From Rhodobacteraceae bacterium D3-12 (lineage in GTDB: Bacteria > Pseudomonadota > Alphaproteobacteria > Rhodobacterales > Rhodobacteraceae): a DNA stretch of 64,000 bases. This document shows, piece after piece, positions 29,391-38,892 of this stretch (positions are counted from its first letter, which is position 1; each line of letters starts with the position of its first letter). Where the stretch lies: NCBI GenBank assembly GCA_025916135.1, contig CP104793.1, positions 1-64,000 of the forward strand. The letters are read 5' to 3'. The notes beneath the pieces were generated by a model. That model worked only from the letters and a program-made list of their open reading frames with translations. It ran no database searches and was not told the origin of the DNA. The position numbers and the translations under genes were made by a program.

Positions 29391-29679
29391 AGAGGGTGCA
29401 AACGAGGCGAACAGCAAGGGAAATGGCGGTCTTTTCTCGTCAGTTCCGATTGAAATTACGATTTCCGTGGGCAAGGCACGCCCGCTCATCCGAGATTTGT
29501 TGTCTCTGGGGGAAAATGCGGTGTTGCCACTCGACACGAAGGTCGATGATCCGGTGGAACTTTTCGTGGGCGATCAATTGATTGCGCGCGGCGAACTTGA
29601 GGAGCTGGAAGGGGAAAGCGAAGGGCAATTGGCAGTCCGGTTGACTGAAGTCATTGAGCTGGGAAATGGGTTGGAATGA
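29380..29679 (+). CDS. fliN: Flagellar motor switch protein FliN
   Basis: FliN builds the C-ring that sets rotation direction and helps export. The 99-residue protein is a complete short FliN: a variable N-terminus, then the SpoA domain (VPIEITISVGKARPLIRDLL, LDTKVDDPVELFVGDQLIAR, GELEELEGESEGQLAVRLTE). AAAGGAGAC precedes the ATG at 29380; an ATG at the IS edge (29332) is in frame but not needed. Its stop overlaps the fliP start (ATGA). Confidence 0.94.
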   Translation: MPVEEGANEANSKGNGGLFSSVPIEITISVGKARPLIRDLLSLGENAVLPLDTKVDDPVELFVGDQLIARGELEELEGESEGQLAVRLTEVIELGNGLE

Positions 29680-30428
29680 GGCCCGGCTTTTGCGTTGTCC
29701 GGTTAGGTATGTTGTTCGCGGTGATCGCAGCTGCCTTAGTGCTTCCTCAGGTGGCTAATGCGCAGGAAATAGCGATTTCTCTGGACGAGGGTGGTTCGCT
29801 TAGCGGGCGGACGGTTCAGCTGATCATGTTGATTACCGTTCTAAGCCTCGCTCCCGGGCTTGCTATCATGGTCACTTGCTTTCCCTTTATTGTGACGGTT
29901 TTGTCAATCCTCCGTCAGGCTATCGGATTGCAACAATCCCCGCCGAATATGTTAATTATCAGCCTAGCGCTGTTTTTGACGTATTTTGTGATGGAACCAG
30001 TTTTCGCCGAGGCTTGGACTCAAGGAGTGGCGCCGCTTGTCGCGGAGGAAGTCGAGATTGCAGTGGCTTTCCCCAAGATAATCGCCCCGTTTAAGGTCTT
30101 TATGTCCGACCGGCTGGACCCAGAAACATTCGCGGCGATGGCTGCTCTTCGTCCAGACGTGACGGATTTGACCCCTAGTCCCGATGCGGACCTCTCTGTT
30201 CTTGTTCCGAGCTTTCTTCTGTCGGAGATTTCCAGAGCTTTCCAAATAGGCTTTTTGATATTTATGCCATTTCTTATCATCGATCTAGTTGTTGCTGCTA
30301 TCTTGATGTCGATGGGTATGATGATGGTCCCACCGGCCATCGTGTCGCTTCCATTCAAGCTGTCGTTTTTTGTGATCGCGGATGGGTGGAGTTTGATCGC
30401 GAGCAGTCTTGTGCGCAGTTACTTTTAG
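29676..30428 (+). CDS. fliP: Flagellar biosynthesis protein FliP
   Basis: Core channel subunit of the flagellar type III export gate. The 250-residue protein has an N-terminal signal peptide (to about residue 28, NAQEIAI). The conserved membrane parts follow: VQLIMLITVLSLAPGLAIMV near 47, VTVLSILRQAIGLQQSPPNM near 72, ISRAFQIGFLIFMPFLIIDL near 185 and MGMMMVPPAIVSLPFKLSFF near 213. It is coupled to fliN. The usual neighbours fliQ, fliR, flhA and flhB are absent from this window. Confidence 0.96.
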   Translation: MRPGFCVVRLGMLFAVIAAALVLPQVANAQEIAISLDEGGSLSGRTVQLIMLITVLSLAPGLAIMVTCFPFIVTVLSILRQAIGLQQSPPNMLIISLALFLTYFVMEPVFAEAWTQGVAPLVAEEVEIAVAFPKIIAPFKVFMSDRLDPETFAAMAALRPDVTDLTPSPDADLSVLVPSFLLSEISRAFQIGFLIFMPFLIIDLVVAAILMSMGMMMVPPAIVSLPFKLSFFVIADGWSLIASSLVRSYF

Positions 30429-30457
30429 GCTTCCAGGCCGCGTGTCGCGCGGCGTGG

Positions 30458-32507
30458 TTAACGGCGCCCTTCGCGCAACCACGCCATAATAGTGAGCATC
30501 CCGACAAGGACAAAAACCAGCCACTCGGGCAAAAGTGGAACTTGTTCTACACCGGTTGTTTTGTAGGCGCTGCGCGGCGTTAGCCCGAGCCAATTTCGCC
30601 CAGATGCGGGCCGGCCCCTGCGCACATGACGTAGGTTTGGAAGGTTGTCGGAAAGGCGCGCGATGCCGCCCCCTGTTTTTTCAACGACGGGTTCGAGCTG
30701 GACGGCGCTTGCGACTGTCTGAATGAATTCCCGAGGCGCGCTTGGCCCCAGCCCAATGACCGCCGATGTGTCGCCATTCGTCAATCGGAAGAGGCCGATT
30801 TCATTACCCTTATAGGTGCCTTCAAACCGACCCGGCTCAACTTCGGATAAAGTAAGCTCAGTTTCCACACCGGATGGTGAGGTCACGGTTACTGTACCGA
30901 CCTCGCTTGAAAGAGTTCTACGGATGATGCGCAGCGTTTGACCATTTGGCTCTGCCCACAAGGCTTCTTCTTCGAGTTCGGGCTCTTTCATCATCCAGTG
31001 GGCCAAGCGCCGTAGCAACTCTAGCTGAGGCCCGCCGCTTTCAAACCCACGGCTCCAAAGCCATGCGTGATCTGATGCCAGAAGCGCAACGCGACCTTCA
31101 CCGACTCGATCGAGCACGAGAAGGGGGTTTCCTCAAAGCCTGACATAACCACATTGCCACTCTGCGCAGTGACTTCGATTTGCCGCAACCAGCGCCCCCA
31201 AGTTGCTGCATCCCGTCCCGGACTCAGATTGGAGGTGACCGGGTGCCGGTCGCCAAGATCTGTTACGGTGGGGCGAAACCCTTGCTCGATAACGCGCGCT
31301 GTGGGGCCGGCTGGAATGATCTCGGCCAAGGGAGATCGGTAGATGCTGTCTGCACTCGCAAAATCTGGCCCGGCAGCGATGAGGATCGCACCGCCTTTCT
31401 CCGCATATGATTTGACGTTTTCCAAGTATATCGACGGCAAAATGCCACGGCGCTTGTAGCGATCGAATACGATCAGATCGAAGTCGTCAACCTTTTCGAG
31501 GAAGAGTTCGCGCGTGGGAAAGGCAATGAGAGATAGCTCGCTCACTGGAACGCCGTCTTGTTTTTCGGGGGGCGGAGAATGGTGAAATGGACGAGGTCAA
31601 CGGAGCTGTCAGATTTGAGCAGGTTGCGCCACGTGCGCCCGCCGGGATGTGGCTCTCCTGAGACCAACAACACGCGCAAACGATCACGTACACCGTTGAT
31701 TTGCACCAATGCGGTGTTGTTGCGCGAAGTGAGTTCGCCTTCGGATGTCGGCACGGTGAATTGCAAAACGTTGCGTCCGCCGTGTGGGAGAGTCACGGGC
31801 AGATCAATTGATTGTCCTATCGGAACTTGGAAAACCATTGGCGCACCGCCATCAACCGCGATTTCGAGCGGTGTGAGCGTTTGGCCCTCAGGCACCTTCC
31901 CCTGATCCTCAACCCTTAGCGTTAGCGAGATTTCCTCGCCAAGAATGGCGAAGGCTGGTGCGTTTTCGATGACGATACGGCGGTCCCAATCGTCCGGTTC
32001 TCCGGTCAGAATTAGGTGCAATGGTGCCGGAAAGGTAGGGGCGGCGTCGATATCGTGCACGCGTCCATCACTCAGCATAATCAGCCCGGAGATACGCGAT
32101 GCGGGTTCTTCGGCCAACACATCCGACAATGCAGCGAAGGCAAGAGTGCCTAAATCGCCAGCCCCGTCAGGGAGATTAATCCGTCGCAATTCCGTATTGG
32201 GTAATGCCTCGATCTGTTTTGCAATCTCGTCGGCAGCGTCTTTGGTTTGTGCCGCGCGATCACCGAGCTGCTGGCTTGAGGATTGGTCGACCAGTAGAAT
32301 AGCGATATCTGAAAGAGCTTCGCGTTCCTCTTGCTGCCATACCGGGCGCGTCAACGCCAAGAGGACAATCAACGCGGCGAGCCCGCGCAATGCCCAACCG
32401 GACAGCCCCTTGAAGAAGGCAAAAACCGTTGCCGCGAACATCAGGATGCCGAGCGCGGCGATAAACCACCAAGGCATCAACGGGTCGAAGAGGATGGTCG
32501 AAGTCAT
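30458..32507 (-). CDS. Large membrane protein of the MoxR/DUF58/DUF4159 cluster, broken by two one-base frameshifts
   Basis: Three adjoining frames form one protein. The first (MPWWFIAALGILMFAATVF, two N-terminal membrane segments, then VWA-like IAILLVDQSSSQQLGD and SGLIMLSDGRVHDI) breaks at an A5 run near 31559-31563, where one more A continues into VSELSLIAFPTRELFLEKVD. That part resembles a glutamine-amidotransferase-like domain (FDLIVFDRYKRRGILPSIYL, GGAILIAAGPDFAS). It breaks again at a C5 run near 31124-31128, where one more C gives TPLLVLDRVGEGRVALLAS. It ends in a membrane anchor (LLPEWLVFVLVGMLTIMAWL). With both bases restored it is 683 residues. It overlaps the DUF4159 stop (ATGA). 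Its role is unknown; the cluster is aerotolerance-like. Confidence 0.8.
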
Positions 32508-35251
32508 TGGCCTAACCTCTCGAGAAGTGCGGGAACATGAACCTGATCAGATTTATAGTTACCAGTTAACGCGTGCATCACCAGATTGACCCCAAAGCGA
32601 TAGGCCAATTCACGTTGTCGCTCACCTGCCATGCCCCTGCCGACGGGAAACAGCGTTTTGCCGCTTGCATCCATTGCCCAGGCAGCGGCCCAATCGTTGC
32701 CGCCAATAATCACCGGTGTGACGTTGTCATTTAGATTTCGAAACGGCATTCCTTCAACACGCTCAGCGTCGGCAGGGGCGGCTTCGACCCAAACGTCACG
32801 CCCATTGTACCTTCCTGGGAATTGCTGAAGCAGGTAGAATGTTCGTGTGAGAACATGATCGGACGGAATAGGCTCAATCGCAGGGATGTCCAAGGGGGCT
32901 GCGAGCTGTTGCAACTTGCGACCATTCGGGCTTGCCGATCCAAACCCAGCGATATCTGCATCCCGTGTATCAAATAGGATCATCCCACCGGACCGCAAAT
33001 ACCGGTTAAGCTTGTCATAAGCGGCGGCTGAGGGTGTCGCTTGATCAGGCGTTATTGGCCAATACAGCAGCGGAAAGAACGCCAGTTCATCGGTTTCGAT
33101 GTTAACCGCCATAGGGGTGGCTGGTTCGATTGAGGTTCGAAAATAGAGGGTTTCGGAAAGGCCAAGCAACCCTGCTTGTGCGGTGTCATCAATCTGACGA
33201 TTGCCGGTAATGACATGGGCAAGCACCACCTCTGCGGCGGCATCTATGGCTCGGTTGTCATCGGCCCTCAGGTCTGCGGGTGTGAGGGCCAGCGCGAGTA
33301 GGATCGTTGCGGCGCGCGCTGCGACGAGGCGGCCCGACAGGGCCAGAGACGCGACAATATCAAGGGCAAGCAAACCAAGAGCGAGCGATAAAAGCCAGCC
33401 GCCCAACGGAAGCTCTTTTGCTTCAGTGAAGCCGTTGATGGGTGTTGAGGAGGGCCAAGCCGCGCGAGAGATTTGCTCATCCGAGCGCAGAACGTTTCTA
33501 GCGATTTGTCGGTTTGTGCTGCCATATAGGCCGGGTTGTAAAGCGTTACTTATAGGTGCTTCGGCGAGCAGCTCTCCGGGGACGCCGGAAAGAGACGCTC
33601 CATCTAGCAATGCGCCAAACCCATCGAGCACTTTGAGCGGTTTCCAGATCGATCCTGCCAGATCTTCAGCAGTTGGCGTGGTTGTCATGGCTGATACGGC
33701 CAACCTTTCGAGCATAGACATGAAGAGACCGGACAGCGGCAGGGAAGACCATTCGGCGTTTGCAGTGACGTGGAACAGCACGACCTGCCCCTGACCGATT
33801 TTCTTGCGGGTAACGAGCGGGGTGCCATCGCTGAGTGTCGCTATCACGCGGTCCGCGAGTGTCGGATCAGGTTGCGCCAAAACCTGTGCTGTGATGCGCA
33901 CTTCTTCGGGAACGCTGAGACCAAAAAAGGGGGAATCTTTGTCGAAGGGCGCGAGGGTTTTTGGTGCTCCCCAACTCATTGCACCGCCAACGGTTCGCCC
34001 GCCCGCTCGCAACCGGACAGGCATAAGCGGGTCTTCGGTGCGGCGGCTGATTTCGCTTGCAGCGATACGAGGGCCCGCAAAGCGTAACACCATCCCGCCC
34101 GCTTCAGCCCATTCTAGCAACGCTGCGTCTTCAGCGGCAGTAAGCTTTGCGATGTCCGCCAATACAATGACGTCGGGGTTCGCGGGCAGCACATCAAGCA
34201 GCGAACCTTCGATCAGTTCCGCAGAGGGAGCGAAAGCTTGCCGCAAATAGTGCAAGGGGGACAACAGTTCCAACCCCTCACGGTTTTCCCGACCCGTGAT
34301 CAGCGCGATCTCGCGTTTGCGGAGGCTGTCATCCGTGAGAGTGACGCCTCCTGCGCCATCAAGCCCTTTGATTTGAAAGCGGGAAAGGCGGTTGCGAAGT
34401 TCTGCGGGAAGAACAATTTTGCCTTCCGCTGCAATTGAAGAAGGCGCGAAAACAAGCGGTAATTCTGCCAAAATACGTTCGGTGCCGGATGGATCACGGC
34501 CAACGGCTTGCACGACAATATTGCGTTCATGAGCGGCATTGTCGCGTCTGGCGGTGAGCTTCACTGCGCCTTCTGAAAACACGGCGGGTGCGAGCGCCAA
34601 AATGGGCTGATCGCTTTGCATTACTGTGAGCGGCCCGGCCTTGGTCAATGCTTGATGAAGCGCTGCGCGCCCGTCGCGTGCGAGCCCGTCTGAAAACCAA
34701 ATGGTCTCGATAGATTGGTCAACGGGTAGGTTCTGGGCAAGTAGTTGCATGGTGTCGGTGTTCGGAGCCCACGATTTTGGAGTAAGCCCCGGAAGGCGCG
34801 CGCGCCAAGCTTGGGCGGCTTGGAATACAGGTGCTTCAAGGTCTGTAAGCATCGCAATGGCAGCGGTGCGCCCGGTGCGGCCAGATTCGTCAAGGATTTG
34901 TTCGAGCGCCAACACGCGTTGGTTCCAATTGCGTGCGCTTGCCCAGCTGGCGTCCATAACGATGAGAAGCGGATCGCGAGATGTTGTCGCGCTATTTGAA
35001 GGGTTGAGGACCGGCCCTGCAAGGCCAAGGATAACCACCGCCATCGCAAGCATTCGCAACAACAAGAGCCACCATGGTGTGCGATCCGAGACGCTGTCGT
35101 CATCGCGCAATCCGAGCAGCAAAGTTACCGCCGGGAACATTCGGCGAATGGGCGCCGGTGGGATTGCGCGTAATAAAAACCACAGAATTGGCAGCGCCAG
35201 CAAGACAGCCAACAGCCACGGTGTCGTAAAAGCTACGGACCCGGCGATCAT
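32504..35251 (-). CDS. BatA-like N-terminal / DUF4159 membrane protein
   Basis: A 915-residue membrane protein. The N-terminus has the aerotolerance-type BatA leader with two membrane helices (TTPWLLAVLLALPILWFLLR, LLLLRMLAMAVVILGLAGP). A VWA-like domain (LLIVMDASWASARNWNQRV) follows, then a large periplasmic or cytoplasmic middle part, membrane helices near residues 650-700, and the C-terminal DUF4159 domain (AFFPLLYWPITPDQATPS, LNRYLRSGGMILFDTRDADI). The ATG at 35251 overlaps the DUF58 stop. MoxR-DUF58-VWA-DUF4159 sets are widespread in alphaproteobacteria, and the complex formed is thought to be an envelope-associated chaperone system. Confidence 0.85.
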   Translation of the reverse strand: MIAGSVAFTTPWLLAVLLALPILWFLLRAIPPAPIRRMFPAVTLLLGLRDDDSVSDRTPWWLLLLRMLAMAVVILGLAGPVLNPSNSATTSRDPLLIVMDASWASARNWNQRVLALEQILDESGRTGRTAAIAMLTDLEAPVFQAAQAWRARLPGLTPKSWAPNTDTMQLLAQNLPVDQSIETIWFSDGLARDGRAALHQALTKAGPLTVMQSDQPILALAPAVFSEGAVKLTARRDNAAHERNIVVQAVGRDPSGTERILAELPLVFAPSSIAAEGKIVLPAELRNRLSRFQIKGLDGAGGVTLTDDSLRKREIALITGRENREGLELLSPLHYLRQAFAPSAELIEGSLLDVLPANPDVIVLADIAKLTAAEDAALLEWAEAGGMVLRFAGPRIAASEISRRTEDPLMPVRLRAGGRTVGGAMSWGAPKTLAPFDKDSPFFGLSVPEEVRITAQVLAQPDPTLADRVIATLSDGTPLVTRKKIGQGQVVLFHVTANAEWSSLPLSGLFMSMLERLAVSAMTTTPTAEDLAGSIWKPLKVLDGFGALLDGASLSGVPGELLAEAPISNALQPGLYGSTNRQIARNVLRSDEQISRAAWPSSTPINGFTEAKELPLGGWLLSLALGLLALDIVASLALSGRLVAARAATILLALALTPADLRADDNRAIDAAAEVVLAHVITGNRQIDDTAQAGLLGLSETLYFRTSIEPATPMAVNIETDELAFFPLLYWPITPDQATPSAAAYDKLNRYLRSGGMILFDTRDADIAGFGSASPNGRKLQQLAAPLDIPAIEPIPSDHVLTRTFYLLQQFPGRYNGRDVWVEAAPADAERVEGMPFRNLNDNVTPVIIGGNDWAAAWAMDASGKTLFPVGRGMAGERQRELAYRFGVNLVMHALTGNYKSDQVHVPALLERLGQ

Positions 35252-36126
35252 GCCGTTCCTCCTTCGAGTGCTCGATACAGCCAAAGCAGCGCAGCGGTCG
35301 CGCTTTCGTTGGTGTGATGGCAGTGGTAGCGCCAGCCTGACGCTGCGCAGAGGGACGTTAATTCGTCTTTTCGCGACGCCAGTCGTTCGAGATATCGTTG
35401 GCGAAGGTCACCGGCTTTGAGGGTCTCATGCGATAAAGAACCGCCGACGCTCTGAAAAATGGTGCGACCTCGGTATGGAAACGCCTCCTCGCTTGGATCG
35501 AGTACCTGGACCAAAACGCCTTGGACGCCCCGGTCAGAAGCTTTGGTCAAAGCCGTGACAATGTTTGAAATGTCCGAAAAAAAGTCAGAGACAAAGATCG
35601 CTCGGGCGTGTGGCGGTAGGCCGCGTGCATCGGGCGAGAGGTAGTCATCTGGCGATTCTTTTGAAAGAAGCTCAGCAAGACGTGATATCTGTGCCTCGCC
35701 GCTGCGCGGCAGCAATGCGCCGCCGGTCAGGCCTACGCGCTCTCCGCCACGGATCAAAAGTATCGAGGCGGCCAAGGCAAGGATCCGGGCGCGATCTGCT
35801 TTTTCGGGGAGTTCGTCAGAGCTCTTGAAGCGCATGGAGCTGGCTGGATCGACCCAAAGCAGCACGCTCTGAGCGATTTGCCATTCCTTTTCTCTGACAT
35901 ATTGCGCGTCTGATTTGGCCGAACGACGCCAGTCAATCATGCGCCGCGAGTCGCCTGGTTGCATTGGGCGATACTGCCAAAAATCATCGCCGAGCCCGCT
36001 ACGTCTCCGCCCATGTTCGCCAACAAGAACTGTTGAGGCCAGTTGTTCTGCGTGGGCCAAGAGCGGAGGCAGCGTGGCCGCCTGCTCTTCGGCGCGAACC
36101 CGCAGATGAAGGGGAGGGGTGCTCAC
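35248..36126 (-). CDS. DUF58 domain-containing protein
   Basis: A 292-residue soluble protein with the DUF58 signature: GEHGRRRSGLGDDFWQYRPM near residue 36, then QPGDSRRMIDWRRSAKSD. A VWA-like core follows (QSVLLWVDPASSMRF with a partly intact metal site, then RAIFVSDFFSDISNIVTAL). The GTG start overlaps the moxR stop (GTGA). It works beside MoxR in the same operon, but the client is unknown. Confidence 0.92.
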   Translation of the reverse strand: MSTPPLHLRVRAEEQAATLPPLLAHAEQLASTVLVGEHGRRRSGLGDDFWQYRPMQPGDSRRMIDWRRSAKSDAQYVREKEWQIAQSVLLWVDPASSMRFKSSDELPEKADRARILALAASILLIRGGERVGLTGGALLPRSGEAQISRLAELLSKESPDDYLSPDARGLPPHARAIFVSDFFSDISNIVTALTKASDRGVQGVLVQVLDPSEEAFPYRGRTIFQSVGGSLSHETLKAGDLRQRYLERLASRKDELTSLCAASGWRYHCHHTNESATAALLWLYRALEGGTA

Positions 36127-37130
36127 GCAGCGGCCTCTTTCACCAAGATAGATTGCAACGTGTTGTTGATAAGCCCGGTCAAGTCTTCTCCTCGGGCGCG
36201 TGATGCAAAGTTAAGCGCCATGCGATGTATCAATACGGAATGTGCCATAGCAATTACATCGTCAGTGTCCGGCGCCAAGCGCCCTTGGATAAGTGCGCGG
36301 GCCCGCACCGATAGCATCAATGCCTGCGCTGCGCGCGGGCCTGGGCCCCAAGCAACGGATTGGCGCACGATCTCGCTTGCGCTTGGATCTTCGGGCCGGA
36401 ATGCGCGCACCAGATCCAAAATCTGTTCGGCGATTGCATCACCGACAGGCATTCGGCGCAAAAGCTTCTGTGCAGCGAGCAAGTCAGCGGCTGTGAACAC
36501 TGCATGCGCCTGATCTTCGGTCTCGCCGGTTGTCGCGATGAGGATGTTTTTCTCGGTTACGCGGTCAGGGTAGGTGACATCAATCTGCACAAGAAAGCGG
36601 TCAAGTTGAGCCTCGGGCAGTGGATAGGTGCCCTCTTGTTCGATTGGGTTTTGTGTCGCCAAGACGTGAAAGGGCGCATCGAGCTCTCTATCTTTGCCTG
36701 CGACTGTAACTTGCCGTTCCTGCATGGCCTGCAAGAGGGCCGATTGCGTCCGAGGGCTGGCCCGGTTGATTTCATCTGCCATGAGGAGCTGACAGAAAAC
36801 CGGACCGGGAATGAACTTGAAGGTTCGGCTTCCATCAGCGCCAGTTTCCAAGACCTCTGATCCCAGAATATCAGCGGGCATCAGATCTGGCGTAAACTGG
36901 ATTCGGTTTCCGTTTAGCCCCATAACGGTGCCAAGCGTTTCAACCAGGCGCGTCTTGCCAAGGCCGGGCAATCCGACGAGCAAAGCGTGACCGCCGCAAA
37001 GCAGGGCGGAGAGAGCGAGGTCAACGACCTGCTCCTGACCAATGAAACGCCGCATGATCGAAGCTTTGGCCTGCACCAATTTTTGCTCCAGTGCTTCAAT
37101 GTCCTGCACTAACTCTGCAGCCTCGGTCAT
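36123..37130 (-). CDS. MoxR-family AAA+ ATPase
   Basis: A 335-residue AAA+ chaperone-like ATPase that usually acts with VWA-domain partners, here the DUF58 and BatA-like proteins downstream. Motifs: Walker A LVGLPGLGKTRLVETLG near residue 55, ELGSEVLE-type linker at ADILGSEVLETG, Walker B LLMADEINRASPRTQSALLQ near 114, and sensor 1 VLATQNPIEQEGTYPLPEAQ near 152 with LDRFLVQIDV after it. It is first in a four-gene, overlap-coupled operon and is divergent from DUF1285 with a 32-base gap. Confidence 0.94.
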   Translation of the reverse strand: MTEAAELVQDIEALEQKLVQAKASIMRRFIGQEQVVDLALSALLCGGHALLVGLPGLGKTRLVETLGTVMGLNGNRIQFTPDLMPADILGSEVLETGADGSRTFKFIPGPVFCQLLMADEINRASPRTQSALLQAMQERQVTVAGKDRELDAPFHVLATQNPIEQEGTYPLPEAQLDRFLVQIDVTYPDRVTEKNILIATTGETEDQAHAVFTAADLLAAQKLLRRMPVGDAIAEQILDLVRAFRPEDPSASEIVRQSVAWGPGPRAAQALMLSVRARALIQGRLAPDTDDVIAMAHSVLIHRMALNFASRARGEDLTGLINNTLQSILVKEAAA

Positions 37131-37162
37131 GGTGTCGCTCCCTTTTTTGCGCTAGGCTTTGA

Positions 37163-37789
37163 ATGAGTGTAACGCGGCTGACGGGAATGGCAAAAGCTAT
37201 GAGCGGGCAAATGAACGTGAAGCCATCGGCAGAGGGTCTTGCAAAGACAGCGCGAGCAGCGGCCAAAGGCAAGGGTTTGCCGCCTGTTCACCTATGGAAT
37301 CCGCCGTTTTGTGGCGATTTGGATATGCGGATCGCGCGCGACGGGACGTGGTTTTATTTGGGAACACCCATTGGCCGGCCAGAGCTTGTGCGACTTTTTT
37401 CAACGATCTTGCGCAAAGATGGAGATGACTACTTCCTTGTCACGCCGGTTGAGAAGGTTGGAATCACCGTTGACGACGCGCCATTTGTTGCCGTGGATTT
37501 CGAATCCGACGGGCAAGGCGATGGTCAGAAGCTTGAGTTTGAAACGAACGTAGGTGACAAGGTTGTTGCGGGTCCAAACGCGCCGATCCGGGTTGAGCGT
37601 GATCCGGTGACAGGGGAACCATCGCCATATGTGCGCGTTCGTGCCAACCTTGAGGCGCTTATCGATCGTAAGAGTTTTTATCGTTTGGTCGATATCGGGA
37701 CGCATCATCCCGTTGATGGTGAAAACTGGTTCGGTATTTGGTCACAAGCCCAGTTCTTTCCAATAATTCCATCTTCTGAACTGGCTTAG
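37163..37789 (+). CDS. DUF1285 family protein
   Basis: A protein of up to 208 residues matching DUF1285: GLPPVHLWNPPFCGDLDMRI near residue 38, FYLGTPIGRPELVRLFSTIL near 64, YFLVTPVEKVGITVDDAPFV near 89, and the C-terminal YRLVDIGTHHPVDGENWFGI. The start is uncertain: the ATGs at 37163, 37187 and 37199 are all in frame with weak ribosome sites, and family members usually begin about 20 residues before GLPPVHLW, which favours 37199. Divergent from moxR, which is its usual neighbour in related genomes. Its stop overlaps the flgI stop region. Confidence 0.88.
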   Translation: MSVTRLTGMAKAMSGQMNVKPSAEGLAKTARAAAKGKGLPPVHLWNPPFCGDLDMRIARDGTWFYLGTPIGRPELVRLFSTILRKDGDDYFLVTPVEKVGITVDDAPFVAVDFESDGQGDGQKLEFETNVGDKVVAGPNAPIRVERDPVTGEPSPYVRVRANLEALIDRKSFYRLVDIGTHHPVDGENWFGIWSQAQFFPIIPSSELA

Positions 37790-38892
37790 TGGACCACAAA
37801 CTCTGCGTGCAACGCGCCTGCTGCTTTGATGCTCTTGAGGATGTCGATCATATCGCGAGGAGAAACGCCAAGCGCGTTCAGTCCGGCGATGACTTCCGAG
37901 AGGGATGTCCCCGACGGAACCTCTGCCAAATTGATGCCCGGTTCTTCATTTAGGTTTGCCTGTGTGCGGGGAACTACAACTGTTTGCCCGTCGGAGAAAG
38001 GGTTGGGTTGGACAACCAATGGGGTTTCCTGAATGCGCAGGGTCAAATTGCCTTGGGAGACCGCGACTCTGGAAATGCGAACATCCTCACCCATGACAAT
38101 AGTACCGGAACGTTGATCAACGACCACTCGTGCTTTTCGCTCTGGTTGGACGAGAATGTTCTCAATACGCCCAAGCGCATGGGCCGGTGATCTCATCCGA
38201 GTTTTTTCGATGTCGAGGCGCACTGTCCCGGAATCGAGCATCACGGCGACAGCGCGACCGAAATCGCGATTGATCTGGCGCTCGATCCTTGCTGCAGTGG
38301 TGAAATCCGGTTCCCTCAAGGCTAGACGCAAAGTTCTGAGCGACGACAGCTCAAACTCAATCTCTCGTTCAACGCGTGCTCCAGACGGAATTACTCCGGC
38401 AGTGGGAACGCCTTGCACCACGCCGCCTGCATCACCTTCTGCGGCGACCCCTCCTGCGATTATCGTTCCTTGAGAAACAGCGTAAATTTGTCCATCGGCT
38501 GCATTTAGTGGCGTCATGATCAAGGTGCCACCTAGCAGGCTTTTAGCGTCACCGATTGCGGAGACAGTTACATCGATTTGGGATCCAACGCGGGAGAACG
38601 GTCGCAAATTTGCAGTTACAAATACGGCCGCGACGTTCTTGGGCCGAAATTGTTCTCCGGTGACATTGACGCCAAGCCGCTCGAGAATGTTCGACATTAT
38701 TTCTTCGGTAAAGGGTGCGTTGCGAATGCCATCGCCGGTGCCGTTCAATCCGACAACAAGGCCATATCCAACAAGATCGTTGCTTCGCACACCGTCGAAT
38801 TCAACCAGGTCTTTTATCCGCACGGGGGTTGCTTCGCCAAGAGACGGTAGTGCCAACAAGAGAGTGAATAGCAGTGCAAGAGCACGTATCAT
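37786..38892 (-). CDS. flgI: Flagellar P-ring protein FlgI
   Basis: FlgI forms the bushing in the peptidoglycan layer around the rod. The 368-residue protein has a signal peptide (MIRALALLFTLLLALPSLG), RIKDLVEFDGVRSNDLVGYG near residue 25, GLVVGLNGTGDGIRNAPFTE near 44, a Gly-rich VSQGTIIAGGVAAEGDAGGV near 140, and the C-terminal LAEVPSGTSLSEVIAGLNAL then GVSPRDMIDILKSIKAAGAL. It is last in the operon flgE-flgK-flgL-flgI, and its ATG overlaps the flgL stop. Confidence 0.96.
   Translation of the reverse strand: MIRALALLFTLLLALPSLGEATPVRIKDLVEFDGVRSNDLVGYGLVVGLNGTGDGIRNAPFTEEIMSNILERLGVNVTGEQFRPKNVAAVFVTANLRPFSRVGSQIDVTVSAIGDAKSLLGGTLIMTPLNAADGQIYAVSQGTIIAGGVAAEGDAGGVVQGVPTAGVIPSGARVEREIEFELSSLRTLRLALREPDFTTAARIERQINRDFGRAVAVMLDSGTVRLDIEKTRMRSPAHALGRIENILVQPERKARVVVDQRSGTIVMGEDVRISRVAVSQGNLTLRIQETPLVVQPNPFSDGQTVVVPRTQANLNEEPGINLAEVPSGTSLSEVIAGLNALGVSPRDMIDILKSIKAAGALHAEFVVH

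Noticed and set aside
30458-31545. Two separate genes downstream of the VWA-like gene
   Set aside because: They join the preceding frame by one base each in base runs and form one 683-residue protein.
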